From Hyparrhenia diplandra (lineage: Eukaryota; Streptophyta; Magnoliopsida; Poales; Poaceae), in contig JADLZK010013214.1 in NCBI GenBank assembly GCA_015847255.1, positions 1 through 64,000 on the forward strand: a DNA stretch of 64,000 bases, read 5' to 3'. The translations under genes were made by a program, and so were the position numbers. Below are positions 34,800 through 46,244 of the stretch, in pieces. The number at the start of each line of letters is the position of its first letter. The first letter of the stretch is position 1. Under the pieces are notes generated by a model. The model saw only the letters and a program-made list of their open reading frames with translations. It was not told the origin of the DNA and ran no database searches.

Positions 34800-35340
34800 T
34801 TTTTAGAGCTTCCCTAACGCGTTACCGTGGCGTGCTGCCCTAACTGCCACCTAGGCACCGTTCATCCATGTCATAGCAACTTGTGGCCTCGTAGTGCGTC
34901 AGATTCTCCTGCATGAGCGACGGTAGCCTAGTCTGACAAAAGGAGCAAGTAGCACGTGAGTGCGCCGTTGTGAGATTGAGCGCCGTTGTGAGATTGAGCG
35001 GTAGCCTCACTGAGGTAGATTGGTAGGTAGGGACGATAGGAGCAGTCCACTACTGTTGTCCTCATATTTCATTTTAAAAGGCTGCTCAATACAGTGACGT
35101 ACTTCTGACAACAAAAAAGCATTGTGATGGAACATGTATGGCACTAATGTGTGCTTGTACTCGTGGACAATAAATTTTGAAGCAAAGACGCCGTTGTTAG
35201 CCAGCGTTGGGGAAGCCCTTAGGAGGATAGTGCCATAGATCTTTACTCCCTCAACAATTCAAATTGTTTTGGACATGAATTAAGACAAAAATGATTAATT
35301 AGAATTTAGAATATTAAAAGTGATTAATTAGAATGTATTT
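34800..35340. other. Unassigned sequence
   Basis: No gene or clear element was seen. An 18-bp tandem duplication (GCGCCGTTGTGAGATTGA) lies at about 34961-34998. Confidence 0.4.
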
Positions 35341-35344
35341 TTAT

Positions 35345-36886
35345 CGATGGCTTCAAGATTAGCAACCTTTATTGTTAGCTCATTATAATATTTGCACATG
35401 GTTTCTATTTTAGCAAGCAAAGTTTTATAATCATCTTGTGATCTAGCTAACTTTTCTTTTAATTTTTTTTATTTTTCTTAACAAGTTACTCATCATTAAT
35501 TGTGCAAGAATTAGGAGTGCACTGGCTTCAAGTTGCTCAATTTTAGTAGATAGTTCAACATTAAGATAAGATTGGCAAATGTTTCAATTTTTCAAGCAAA
35601 ACTTTATATGCTTCTTGAGAACTATCTATCTTTTTCTTGCAACATGGATAGCTTCTTTTGTTGACTAGTGCAAATTTTAGCATATTTAAGGTTATCTTGC
35701 ACAAGTTCATTTAAAGAAGGCATTTCATCATCTTTGTCACTCTCACTAGAGGATGAGCTTTTTGTTTTGTGTGCCATAAGGCACATACGTGAAGACCTTA
35801 ATGATGAGTGCTTGTAGCCACGCCTCTTGTGCTAGGCTTCATCTTCACTTGATGAATCATCCCATGATCTTATTGAGGCGAGGGCTTTGTTCTTGGACGT
35901 CTTCTTCTTTCTTGTCTTGGGTGGGGACTTGTTTGGACAAACTTCAACAAAGTGTTCCAACTCGCCACATCCATAACATCATTTCTTTCTTTGCTCTCTT
36001 CTTTGGTTGGTGAAGATGCAATCTTGAATTTGGATGGGCACACCCTTGATGTTGAGCTTTTGGATCATCTTCTCCACCTTCTTGACCATTTGGATAGATT
36101 CTTCATCAAGCTCCTGAGGTGGAGGAGGAAGACCCATCATCACTTGATTCATCTTCATCATCCTCATCATCTTGTTCTTCATCACTTGAGGAGCTTGAGC
36201 TTGAGCCTTGACTCAACTTGTCCTTCATCTTTATGTGCTCACGGTATGTGAGAACACTTCCGTTGCTTGTTGAAGAGGCTTCTTCTTTCCCTTTCTTGCG
36301 TGACATCTCAAATGCCACTAGCTCACCAATGACAATGTCTGGGCTCACGGTGCTAAGTCCTCCAAGTTGTGAAGGATGGTGACGATGCTTCCATACTTCT
36401 TTTGTGGAAGTATGGTGATGATCTTCCACACGATGTCCACCTTACCTAGCTTTGTAATTCCTATAGAATTGGGCTAATTGACAATTAGATTCAAACGAGA
36501 TACATATCATGAACAAGCTCATCATCTTTCATTCTAAAGGAATCATAATTTTGCTTTGCTAGGCAATGCTTTTGCTCTTGAACATTATCATGGAGCTCAT
36601 GCAATTTTAACCAAATTTCATGTGCGGTATTTAGGGTGAACACTTGGTTAAATATATTTTCGTCAAAAGATTCAAACAAGCAATTCTTAGCTCTTGCATT
36701 GAAATGAGTTTTTTTTTTTTTTTTTCTTCACTTTTAGTTGGATTATCAAGATTCTTGATTGGTTTCATCCCGTGACGGGTGACTCTCCAAACACCTAAGT
36801 CAACCAACCTCAAGGTGAGTGGCCATTCTAGCACTATAATATGAGAAGTTAGTACCGTCAAAGCGCAGAAGTCTAGAAGTATCCAT
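35345..36886 (-). pseudogene. Ty1-copia gag relic (UBN2 type with zinc knuckle)
   Basis: From the ATG at 36886 (MDTSRLLRFDG) the minus strand carries VDLGVWRVTR, LFESFDENIFNQVFTLNTAH, KLHELHDNVQEQKHCLAKQN and DIVIGELVAFEMSRKKG. A Ser/Asp/Glu-rich stretch and DEESIQMVKKVEKMIQKL follow. A CCHC zinc knuckle (CYGCGELEHFVEVC, about 35935-35980) and a basic tail come next. Stops and frameshifts break it. A coiled-coil-like tail continues to about 35345, where homology ends; no protease, integrase or reverse transcriptase follows. It belongs with the LTR at 36966. Confidence 0.88.
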
Positions 36887-36965
36887 CCAACTACTCTTAG
36901 GGCATCGGCTCAATGATGGTGAAGCCGAAAGATTCACAAATGAGCCAGCCAGATTTCATACCACT

Positions 36966-37660
36966 TGAAGAGAATCGTGATGCCTAAGAGGGGGTGAATT
37001 AGGCGACTTAAAAATCTACTTCTAATTATGGCCTCTAACTTTACCTAGTCAAAACCTATTGCAACAAAGTAAACTATATGTATGTGTAACTACGGTTTTG
37101 CTAAGTGTATTAGTATCTCTACAAGAAAAAGAGTTATGCAACCTAGGTTTCAATCCTATCAACTAGTCTATCAACTAAGCTAAGAAAGATAAATCACACA
37201 ACCAAGGTAGCAAATATAAATGCGAAAGTTAAACTATGATAGAGATGCGAACTTCCGTCGACGACTCCGGTATTTTTACCGAGGTATCGAGAAGCACGCA
37301 AGCTTCCCCCTAATCCTCATTGGAGCCCCTCGCAAGGGCCAAGCTCTCGGGTGGATACAACAATGGTGCTCACAAGCACCGAGAAGGCAAGAGGTATGCA
37401 AACCTCACCGAACACTAAGCCTAAGCCTAGAGCAAGCGCATAAGCGATAGTCTAACTAACCTAAGCACTTCACAAAGCACCTATGCTAATCACCAAATAT
37501 ATCACTAAGCACTATGCAAGTGGAGAGCATTAAAATGGTGTATCAACACCCTAGACATGTTTTCTTATTCCCACACATCTCAAATGGCCGGTTGGGGGTC
37601 TATTTATAAGTCACATGGAGAAAGTAGCGGTGTTCCTTAGTACAGCCTCTCAAGCGTGTC
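36966..37660 (-). repeat. LTR of the gag relic (left part of a copia element)
   Basis: On the minus strand the sequence ends CACGATTCTCTTCA and is followed by a GTGGTATGAAATC primer-site-like motif (36952-36964) similar to initiator-Met priming sites of copia elements. Gag begins about 70 bases beyond. The far end of the LTR could not be fixed because no second copy is in the window; 37660 is a guess based on where low-complexity LTR-like sequence ends. A TATAAATAGACCCCC promoter-like motif lies at about 37596-37610. Confidence 0.6.
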
Positions 37661-37900
37661 TCACGGTCCAACCACCGGCCTTAGTCAGCATAGGTCAACG
37701 TCTCACGGTCCTACCATCAGACCTAGCGGTCCCACCTCAGGGCAATGCATTGTCCAACGTCTCCTTCAACCTGGATGACCAGCCCGAGGCGTACAACAAC
37801 CCGAGCATCCACACCGCATTAGTGACTACACATCGGCAACAAGGTCGGTCCATAGGCCAGAGTACGATCCGAGCACTAAGAACATTGATGTAGAGCTCGT
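37661..37900. other. Unassigned sequence between an LTR and a LINE fragment
   Basis: The plus strand has an open frame (NVSFNLDDQPEAYNNPSIHT) that I cannot assign. The near repeat TCTCACGGTCC occurs at 37658 and 37701. Confidence 0.3.
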
Positions 37901-37904
37901 CAAG

Positions 37905-38254
37905 AGTTTGGGAGGAGACAAGAAGGACGGGAGGTTATGAATTGGAAAAGCAGCCTATTTTGCAAAGCAATTTCCATGAGTTCACATTCATCTAATGCAC
38001 TTTTGAACTTTCCGTCAGCCTCCCAATGAGGTTTAGGTTGTTTTGTCGCTAACCCGGTAAATGAGGTTAGCACTTGGCAGCTCGGTAGTGTTTAATTCAG
38101 CAAGGAAGTCATCCTTTCCTGCCGTCATCCGCTGGACCATAGCATGTAGTCAACAGGAATGGCGTATCAGAGAAGACAGTCTTGATCATTGCTGAAACAG
38201 TGAAAGTTACGCGGAACTCGCATTTGCCACCGAAATCATATCCTTGTTCCAATC
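37905..38254 (-). pseudogene. LINE ORF2 endonuclease domain, downstream part
   Basis: The minus strand reads FLLTTCYGPADDGRK, FLAELNTTELPSA, NLIYRVSDKTT and FKSALDECELMEIALQNR in broken frames. These match the YGP..., (GDF)NLIYR and LMEIAL blocks of the plant L1 endonuclease/exonuclease/phosphatase domain. The upstream part of the same domain lies at 43319-43580. The two halves are separated by the copia element at 38255-43318. Confidence 0.8.
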
Positions 38255-38519
38255 TATTGAAAAGTGAATGTAATGAAATGAGATTTAGAACAACTGTCTT
38301 GTTTCATTGATCATTAAGGAATATATACATGTGAAGAGGTGTCTCTACTTTTGTGGAAGTTTCATCCGAAGAGACATGACCCTTCGGATGATATGCTAAC
38401 CGCTAACACTAATTACTAGGTTAATCGCTAATCATGTAATTGCACGGCGCCCCGTGACGGATGGATGAGATCGAATGTGAAGTTGTGCCCCGTTGCGCAT
38501 ACGCACCGCTTTCACAACA
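38255..38519 (-). repeat. 3' LTR of the gag-less copia element
   Basis: Matches 43061-43318. On the minus strand it begins TGTTGTGAAA and ends CTTTTCAATA, so the 3' terminus is TA rather than CA. Confidence 0.9.
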
Positions 38520-38599
38520 CTCCCCCTCGATCGAATATTCTTTGAGATCAATGAAGTCGCAAGATTGATTCCTCGAAAACCCCCCGTGGGAAAAAATCG

Positions 38600-39110
38600 A
38601 GGAATATGTATATATAGATATGCTATAAAACTCCTTTTAAACCTCATTAGGAAAATAAGGAGAAAATGACATATATGTGTTTGTGATTTAAATAAACCAC
38701 TATGTCATTGGTATCCCATTAAAAACCCCAATGGGGAAAAAAAAAAAAAAAATATTGGAGATACGACATATAGTTAACTCCCCAAAAACCTTTCGGAAAA
38801 AAAATATGAGGAGTAATCTAGGTTGATATGTCGCTAAAACTCCCAGAAAAATCCAAGGGGAAAATTAGGAGAAAATATGACGACATATTATTGGTATTGC
38901 CTCTTGGATAACTCTCATGAAAAACCTTTCAGGGGAAAAACCATGAATGAGTTGTGAGGGCAATATGTGTCTTTGATATTTTCCAACAAAAACCCTAGTG
39001 GGGAAAATAGAAAATATGACACACGCTTATGTTAATATTACCTCATTAAAAACTTTAACAAGAAACCTCTTGAGTAAAACTTGTGAAAGAAAAGAGTATA
39101 ATATGATTTG
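38600..39110. repeat. Run of imperfect hairpins near the copia 3' LTR
   Basis: At least five units of about 75-100 bp repeat the pattern ACTCC...AAAACC...GGGGAAAA...GGAG, each bounded by TATGTC/GACATA-like boxes. Each unit could fold into a stem. Repeats of this style are seen in the 3' untranslated part of some plant copia elements. Confidence 0.6.
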
Positions 39111-39705
39111 GGTACAGGTTACTATTTAGGGATTTCTCCCCTAACTCGCAAATCTCGAAGTCGCCGCATACCAATTCCATGCACCAATTTTTGGAATACG
39201 AGAAGTTGGTAAGGACTTAGTAAATAGGTCAGGTGAGGTTATCACATGACTTGATTTGCAAGATGTTTATTTCCCCGCATTCTTGTAATTCATGGGGATA
39301 AAACAACTTAGGAATAAAATGCTTAGTGATATTACTCTTTATGTAACCCGTTTGCATCTGTGGTAACACAAAGCAGAATTATCTTCATAGATAATTGTAG
39401 GTGATTCAATTGAACCAATACCACATGATTGTTGGATGTGGTTAATCATTCTCATGAAGCCATACACATTCTCGTGATGCTTCATATAGAGCAATAATTT
39501 GAGAATGATTAGTAGAGGTAGACGTCATAGTGCGCTTAGAAGACTTCCACTAAAAAGTTGTACCTCCATGTTGAAATACAAATCCCGTTTGGGATTTTCC
39601 GTTATAAGGATCGATAAGTAACCAAAGATCGGTATAACCAATCATACTTTGGGATCATGATTTTTCTTGAAGAATAAACCAAGATCCTTTGTACCATTAA
39701 GGTAT

Positions 39706-42700
39706 CTAAGGATACACTTGGCTCCCCGGCCCAATGACGGGCGAAGTCGGATCCGCACTATGTCTAGCTAGTAAGTTTACTGCAAATGCGATATCGGGCC
39801 TGGTGCAATTTGCAAGATACATAAGTGCGCCAATGATATTGAGATATGGGACTTCGTCCCAATTTCTTTTTTCCCCAATATCCCGTGGTCTAAATTGATC
39901 TTTCCCTATTTCTAAGGAACGAACAACCATCGGGGGGTTTTATTAGGGTATGATTTATCCATATTGAATTTCTCCAATATTTTTCGGATATAGGCCGATT
40001 GATGCACTAAAATCCCCGAAGGACGGTGCTCAAGTTGTAAGCCTAGGCAATATTTGGTCTTGCCCAAATCCTTCATCTCAATTCCGCCTTTAGATGATTG
40101 CGTGCTTCATTTATATCCTTTGACCGCCAATGATATTTAAATCATCAACGATATACGGATATGATGCAAAATCCCGTTGGAGATCTCTTAATGAAAACAC
40201 ATGGGCAAACATCATTATTGGTGTATCCTTTCTTTAAAAGGAATTCACTTTCGGTCGGTTGTACCACATTCGCCCGACCGCTTTTAAGCCATATAATGAC
40301 TTTTGTAGTTTTACACAATATATGTTGTGATTTTGCGTTTGGATTCGAATTTGATTCCATCAGAACCTTCATGTATATGTCCGAATCAAGTGACCCATAT
40401 AGATATGTTGTCACTACATCCATCAACTGCATAGATAGATGATTTTGACTGCCAATGATATTAAGTATCGGAAAGTAATTCCACTCATTACCGGAGAATA
40501 TGTTTCATTGTAATCAATGCCGGTCTCTGCGTGAACCCTTGTGCTACTAACCTCGCTTTATATCTCACCACCTCATTTTTTTTCGTTCCGTTTCGGACGA
40601 AAACCCATTTGAAGCCTACGGGGAAAGACTTTGGAAGGTGTGGGTATTGCGGATGTGAATACCCTCTTTTTAGTAAGTGAGGTTATCTCGGCTTGAATCG
40701 CTTCTTTCCATTGGGCCCAGTCCGAGCGCCTTTTGCACTCTGCCATGGTCTTAGGATCTGGGTCATCGAGAAAGGTTTCTGCAATTGCTGCGGAGAAGTA
40801 CATGTCGACAACAGTAGTCTTACGATCGTATGTTTCTCCAGTTTCAATATAATTGATGGAAATTTCTTTCACCCCATTAAGTGACTCTTCATTTCCCAAG
40901 ATTATGGAGTCGGGGTGTTCCGATGTCCCCTGGATCGAATTTGATGCACCGTTGATCCGGGTCGTGGATTTGATCCTGGTGTTGGATTTTTATCCACTAT
41001 CGGGTGTCTACCAACTTGAGGTTGGTTTGGATTTACTGATTTAGAGGACTTAGCCCTCGATATCCTCGGACGCTTCTTTGGAGCATTATCCTTAGGAACG
41101 GCCGTACTTTCCCCCCTCTTCTTTGGAAGTGGGAGTTGAATGGTTTTTATTGGTACCTCCACTCTTTCAAAGCGCGTTACGGGCGGGATAAGAGGATTTA
41201 GTGACACCCTTATAATCAAGAAATGCTTCGGCGGGTTATTTGCAATATGTTGCAAATTTATGATTTTCTGAACTTGTTGTTCAGTTTCTTGAGTACTCCC
41301 TCCATATTGAAAAGGAAGTCGTTTTAGGACATCGACACGGTCTCCAAAGTGCAACTTTGACTTTTCTTTTCTATCAAAATATTTATTAAAAATTATATAT
41401 GTATACTTTTATGAAAGTATTTTTCAAGACAAATCTATTGATATGATTTTCACATTTCAAAACTCAACGACTTAAAAGTTATTAATCATTTATGTTCCCA
41501 ATGTTTGACCTAAGCCTTTTCCAAAAACGACTTCCTTTTCAATATGGAGGGAGTACGTGGATCTCGAGGAGGAAATGCCTTGGGCATTCCGGATGATTTC
41601 TTGGCATTCGTTTTGGTACTTGTAATCTCCCCTAATGCCGGGAAATGGTCCTCATTGAATATACGGTCGTACCGGGTCGAAATAAATCCCTTGTCGGGGG
41701 TTCGAGGTACTTGATAATCGATGGGGATTGATATCCCACATAGATACCAAGTTTCCTATGTGGACCCATAGAGGTACGCTTTAGGTAGTGAGATCGGGTA
41801 ATGTATATTTTTGCAAACCGAATTTTTGCAGATGGGAAATATTAGGTATATTCCCACGTACTAATTGCATTGGGGAGACAACGCGTGATATGCAGTTGGT
41901 CGCAATTGAATTAAGTCCGCAGCGTGTAAGATCAAGCGTGACCCCCAACATGAAGTTGGTAGGTTGCAATTATATAATAATGGTCTTGCTATGAGTTTAG
42001 TTCTCTTAATAAGAGATTCTGCTAAACCATTTTGCGTATGGACATAAGGGACAGAGTGCTGAACTTGAATTCCTAAAGCCATGCAATAATCATTGAAAGC
42101 CTTTGAGGAAAATTCAGCGGCATTGTCCATTCGAATTGATTGAATTTGATGTTCGGGATTAAGTGCTCTCAATTTAATAACTTGAGCAATAATTTTAGCA
42201 AATGCATGGTTACGTGTGGACAAAAGACACACATGAGACCATCTAGTAGATGCATCTATTAGAACCATGAAATACCTAAACGGTCCGGGCGATGGTTATA
42301 TGGGGCCACAAATATCTCCTTGAATCCGTTCAAAAGAATTTGAGTGACTCATTTTTGGATTTTAACAGCGAAGGGCGTAAAATCAATTTCCCCAGAAGCG
42401 CATGAAGTGCACATAAAATCTGAAGATTTTGGGAATTTAGCAAGATTTAACTCATGACCATTAGAATTGCCGATAATTTTTCCGCATCATCCCTATTCCG
42501 GGATGGCCAAGGCGTTCATGCCAAGTCGTGAATGCATTGACATTCCGAAAATTACCTTATACGCAACATGAGGTACGGGTTTGATGTATGTGTAGTACAA
42601 TCCGGAAGAAAAAAGAGGGAATTTTCTCAACAATTTGTTTGCCATATCCGTTATTTTTAGTAACGAGGAGAATTTCCTCATTATTGTCATCACAAGTTTC

Positions 42701-42964
42701 TATATGGAAACCGTTTTTGACGGATATCTCTATAACTTAATAAGGTACGCTTTGAATCGGGGATACAATAATGCATCCTCAATTGTAATTTGAGTACCCA
42801 TGGGGGAGTACGATAGTGGCACGACCAGAGCCAACAATCGTAGCATCGCGTCCAGCGATTGTCAAAACATTTCCTTGTCTTTTGATAAGAGTTTGGAAAT
42901 ATTTTGTTTCCCTAAGAATAGAATTAGTGGTACCGCTGTCCACTAGGCATAATTCCTCTTCCAT
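39706..42964 (-). pseudogene. Decayed copia pol (protease to RNase H)
   Basis: In minus-strand order, LCLVDSGTTNSILRE (protease, about 42960) comes first. The integrase core follows: VLIDASTRWSHVCLLSTRNHA, then IRMDNAAEFSSKAFNDYC and HTQNGLAESLIKR (about 42270-41980). Reverse transcriptase pieces come next: WAQWKEAIQAEITSL (about 40700), DVVTTYLYGSLD (about 40430) and CPCVFIKR. The start of RNase H (YLNIIGALMYLANCTRPDIA, about 39860-39780) is last. Frameshifts and stops are frequent, and a MITE at 41296-41553 splits it. The polypeptide is not functional. Confidence 0.88.
41296..41553. mobile_element. Stowaway-like MITE nested in the copia pol
   Basis: The ends are CTCCCTCCATATTGAAAAGG and the complementary CCTTTTCAATATGGAGGGAG with TA on both sides. 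The AT-rich interior matches the incomplete element at 63790-64000. Confidence 0.93.
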
Positions 42965-43060
42965 CGGATCGACCCCCCGTAGAAACGATGGGGATACAGA
43001 GGCATGTGCCTCAGCGTCGTTCTTCTTCTCTTGTCCAAGAGCAAAAGTGACTAATAACGT

Positions 43061-43318
43061 ATTGAAAAGTGAATGTAATGAACAGAGATTTGGAACAACT
43101 GTCTTGTTTCATTGATCATTAAGGAATATATACATGTGAAGAGGTGTCTGTTTACAGGGAAGTTTCATCCGAAGAGACATGACCCTTCGGATGATATGCT
43201 AACTGCTAACACTAATTACTAGGTTAACTGCTAATCATGTACTGTACGGCGTCCGTACGGATGGATGAGATCGAATGTGAAGTTGTGCCTGTTGGCGTAC
43301 AGGCACCGTTTCACAACA
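43061..43318 (-). repeat. 5' LTR of the gag-less copia element
   Basis: The second LTR copy, with the same non-canonical TA terminus. Just outside it, a 36-bp stretch that includes the last 18 bp of the LTR is tandemly duplicated (about 43301-43373). Confidence 0.9.
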
Positions 43319-43580
43319 CAATCCAATAAAATTCCACAGGCACCGTTTCACAACACAATCCAATAAAATTCCACCTCTAGTTCCCTGAGCCTCCAACTCA
43401 AGGGAGTCCCAATGTCTCATGTGCAAGGGTGTTGCTGAAACGACACAACTTAGTTTCTTACAGGCACACAATACTTGGACACGAGCAGACAATAGCCTCT
43501 CTGACTAGCTCCCTATGAGCAACATCATTCAGCCCCCTTACATTCCACTAGAACATTAGGTGCCCTTTGGGCCCTACAAT
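43319..43580 (-). pseudogene. LINE ORF2 endonuclease domain, upstream part
   Basis: Minus-strand frames give WNVRGLNDVAHRELVREAIV, then PSIVCLQETKLC, the first motifs of the plant L1 endonuclease domain (WN.RGLN and QETKL with the catalytic Glu). The reading frame breaks several times. It continues at 38254 beyond the copia insertion. Confidence 0.82.
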
Positions 43581-43599
43581 GACTTAAAAATAAAAGTTC

Positions 43600-45430
43600 G
43601 TTTATACTTGATTACGCTTCAAAGTCAGGCATGGCAGCTTCAAAGTCAGGCATAATCAGTATTTGCCAATACAATTGCAATATTCCTTAAAACAGAGACT
43701 ACCCTATTACAGTCTAATAATAATTGTATGTCAATATTACGAAGTTGACAACGACAAATAAGAACCATAATATAATTGTCCATCTATTGTATGGTTCCGA
43801 TCTCACATACAGGATTAAATTAATTGAATACAATTCACTAAATATATTGTACATTTGAGAGCAAAATCGATAAATTATACAAGGGAGGAAACCATATGTT
43901 GAATCACGATCTGTTTCATTACCATCGACAAGCATGTAAAACTCCTTTAGAAAAAGACGAAAAGCTCTATTTTTTTTTTCCTGTCTAAACCCCATTCCAT
44001 TAAAACCTATAGACAAATTCACCATCAACAAAAGGCAAACTGTAAGCAGTGCGTGCAAAGTCGAATCCATGAAGCAAATATTTCCTGTGTTCATGTTTGA
44101 TGAAATTTGTCCCGTTAGCTAAAATAACCCAACAGAAGACATGATGCAGCTCAAAAGAGCTATAAGTTTATTGATACCAGTCTCAGCCTGTAGTCAACAA
44201 ACAATATAGAGTTAACATCATGTAGTACAACATTAGCAGATCGTCAGACCTCCTGTTTAGATAGTGAATAAATACTGTATATATCAATGATATTTCTAAT
44301 GAAAATTAAATTATGCTATATTTCATCTGTAAGATTCAGCTAGTTTTTCCACGGGCTCCAAAAAACGAAAAATGATTAGAGAAGATTACTCACTGATCCA
44401 TCCATCATGTACCTAAGAAAACACTAATTTTGTTTTACAGAAGAGCATTGAACTGCACCGCCATTATTTTGACCATATAACCATATACAAAGATAAGGCA
44501 ACCTGTGAGCCTATTTATTTTTAAGAATCACGATCATTCTACATTAAATCTCTTCTTTATGCACAAGTGTGCTACCAACCTGCATATAAAGGAGAGAGGA
44601 AAATAATTGTTTAGAACTAAACTAATGATACAAAGAGAGACGTGAGAAAAAAGACAGTACCAACAAGCCTATGCAGTTGAGTTTACCATGAAGATTTCAT
44701 TCTTCTATAGAGAGATGTGTATTTTTCATAACATAATCTTAGTAACCAAAGTGCAAAATTAAAGGTGGTATGTAGCGAAACGATGAGCAGAGACAAGAAA
44801 AAAGGAATCAATACCCCTTCTATCCAGCAGAAGGATGCTTTAGTGTGATGTTTCTTACCAGGGTGAGGCAAGCATCTCCAATTTGATGGCGGCAAGGACC
44901 TAGTTCATAGACAACAGGATGGTCTTGCTCTCGCTTATTCTCCCGTGCTTACCTGTGATAGAGTACTTTTCTAGAAAATATGCAAAGACGCGTGTCTACC
45001 TGTGAAGGAGCCAACAATGCCTCGAATCCTCTCGTGCGATGAGGAGGCAGGGACTTTAAATAACCCCGATTCCATGTTAGCACGGTGAGGTGAGGCCATC
45101 TTCATCCACAAGACCATAAATGAACTACTGATGTTAAGACTTGCAGAGATTGGCACAACTGGCATACCACATCAGACCACTACGTTGATCCCAAATTACT
45201 ACAGCCATTCTACTGTCATCCCTACTGACTGACCTCTTGATAACAACCAACTTCCAACTAGGACTACCACCCTTGGCTATTCCCTGACCATCCCAATATG
45301 ATACAAAACAGCGCAGCGTGCCTGCTGATACGACTCCACAAACTCCCAACACATCCGAAGAAAACTAAGGATTGACATAGCATGACTTGATCTTGCAGTG
45401 GTTCAGGTGGGCTGTCTCAGGCTCCACCAT
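43600..45430. other. Unassigned AT-rich sequence
   Basis: No convincing coding sequence, splice structure or repeat ends were found on either strand. A short direct repeat (CTTCAAAGTCAGGCAT) occurs near 43619 and 43639. Confidence 0.4.
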
Positions 45431-45441
45431 CCTCCATGGCC

Positions 45442-46047
45442 TCAGTCAGCTCGCTCAGCTGCAACAATCTGCGCTGATGCTGCCATCACAGTCCCGCTGT
45501 CCAGTGACGTAACCTTCCTCACCGCTGCAATCTGCTCCGGGGAGAGAGGTGTGCCAAATCGCTTGGCCAAGGCCTCCAGTGCCTCTTCCCCACTCGGCTG
45601 ATCCTCCGGCCCAACCATCCGAAAAGCCTTGATCAGGCGGTGAGTTGCAAGCATGGATACCAGCGGCGCAGAGCAGGACTTAGGCTGCTGCCTGGTGCTC
45701 CTCCTCAGACTGCCGGCTATCGCATTCACTGTCTTTGCACGTCCGGTAGCCTTGTTCTTCTGCCCCTGAGGTGCTGGCGTCTCCAGCACCGGCTCCTCGC
45801 AAGGGACCAGCATGCTGTCCACAATGGCAGCCTTGTTCTTCTGCCCCTGAGGTGGTGGCGTCTCCAGCACCGGCTGCTCGCAAGGGACCAAGATGCTGTC
45901 CACAATGGCTTCCCTACGCTCCTCCTCCGGTAACAGCTCAGCAACCTGCTCAGTGATGCCAATCGCAACCTCCGGCCCGTCCACCTCCTGCTGTACCCCG
46001 GGATCGACATTGCCGTAACCCAGGGCGGCAGCGTCCTCATTTAGCAC
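45442..46047 (-). CDS. Hypothetical protein with internal duplication; possible LINE ORF1 C-terminal part
   Basis: The 201-codon frame is preceded by a ttttgcag acceptor, so it may be a downstream exon rather than a complete gene; the first Met is at 46047. It contains two copies of a 31-residue unit (AIVDS(I/M)LVPCE.PVLET, then PQGQKNKA). A basic stretch (GSLRRSTRQQPKS) and a helical C-terminus (MLATHRLIKAFRMVGPED..., TPLSPEQIAAVRKVTSLD) follow. A basic RRSTR followed by a short helical tail is common at the end of DUF4283-type LINE ORF1 proteins in grasses, but the match is loose. LINE endonuclease pieces lie downstream on the same strand. No function is assigned. Confidence 0.4.
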   Translation of the reverse strand: MLNEDAAALGYGNVDPGVQQEVDGPEVAIGITEQVAELLPEEERREAIVDSILVPCEQPVLETPPPQGQKNKAAIVDSMLVPCEEPVLETPAPQGQKNKATGRAKTVNAIAGSLRRSTRQQPKSCSAPLVSMLATHRLIKAFRMVGPEDQPSGEEALEALAKRFGTPLSPEQIAAVRKVTSLDSGTVMAASAQIVAAERAD

Positions 46048-46244
46048 TGCAAAAGTGATTAATTAAAACGTAATTGGAGACGGACGAACGGGTTCAGCCT
46101 CTCCGTATCTAAATCTTTACTAGATGGATTAAAAATGTCTGTCTCTCCGACCAACGGGTTCAGCTGCGACATGAGAGTCGGATTCGTTTCGTTTACAATA
46201 ATCTAGATACGAACAACTCAGAAGAGAGGACTCCGACATACAAG

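Larger units (their letters stand above)
38255..43318 (-). mobile_element. Ty1-copia element without gag, inserted in a LINE
   Basis: LTRs of about 260 bp lie at both ends (38255-38519 and 43061-43318). A perfect 5-bp duplication caatc flanks the whole element (38250-38254 and 43319-43323). A polypurine tract (GAGGGGGAG on the minus strand) precedes the 3' LTR. Protease, integrase, reverse transcriptase and RNase H remnants follow the copia order. Only about 100 bp lie between the 5' LTR and protease, so gag is deleted. A weak initiator-Met-like primer site (CGTTATTAGTC) follows the 5' LTR. Confidence 0.92.

Noticed and set aside
38600..39110. CRISPR-like regular repeat array
   Set aside because: The units are imperfect hairpins inside the 3' region of a plant copia element. 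Spacers are not unique and the context is eukaryotic.
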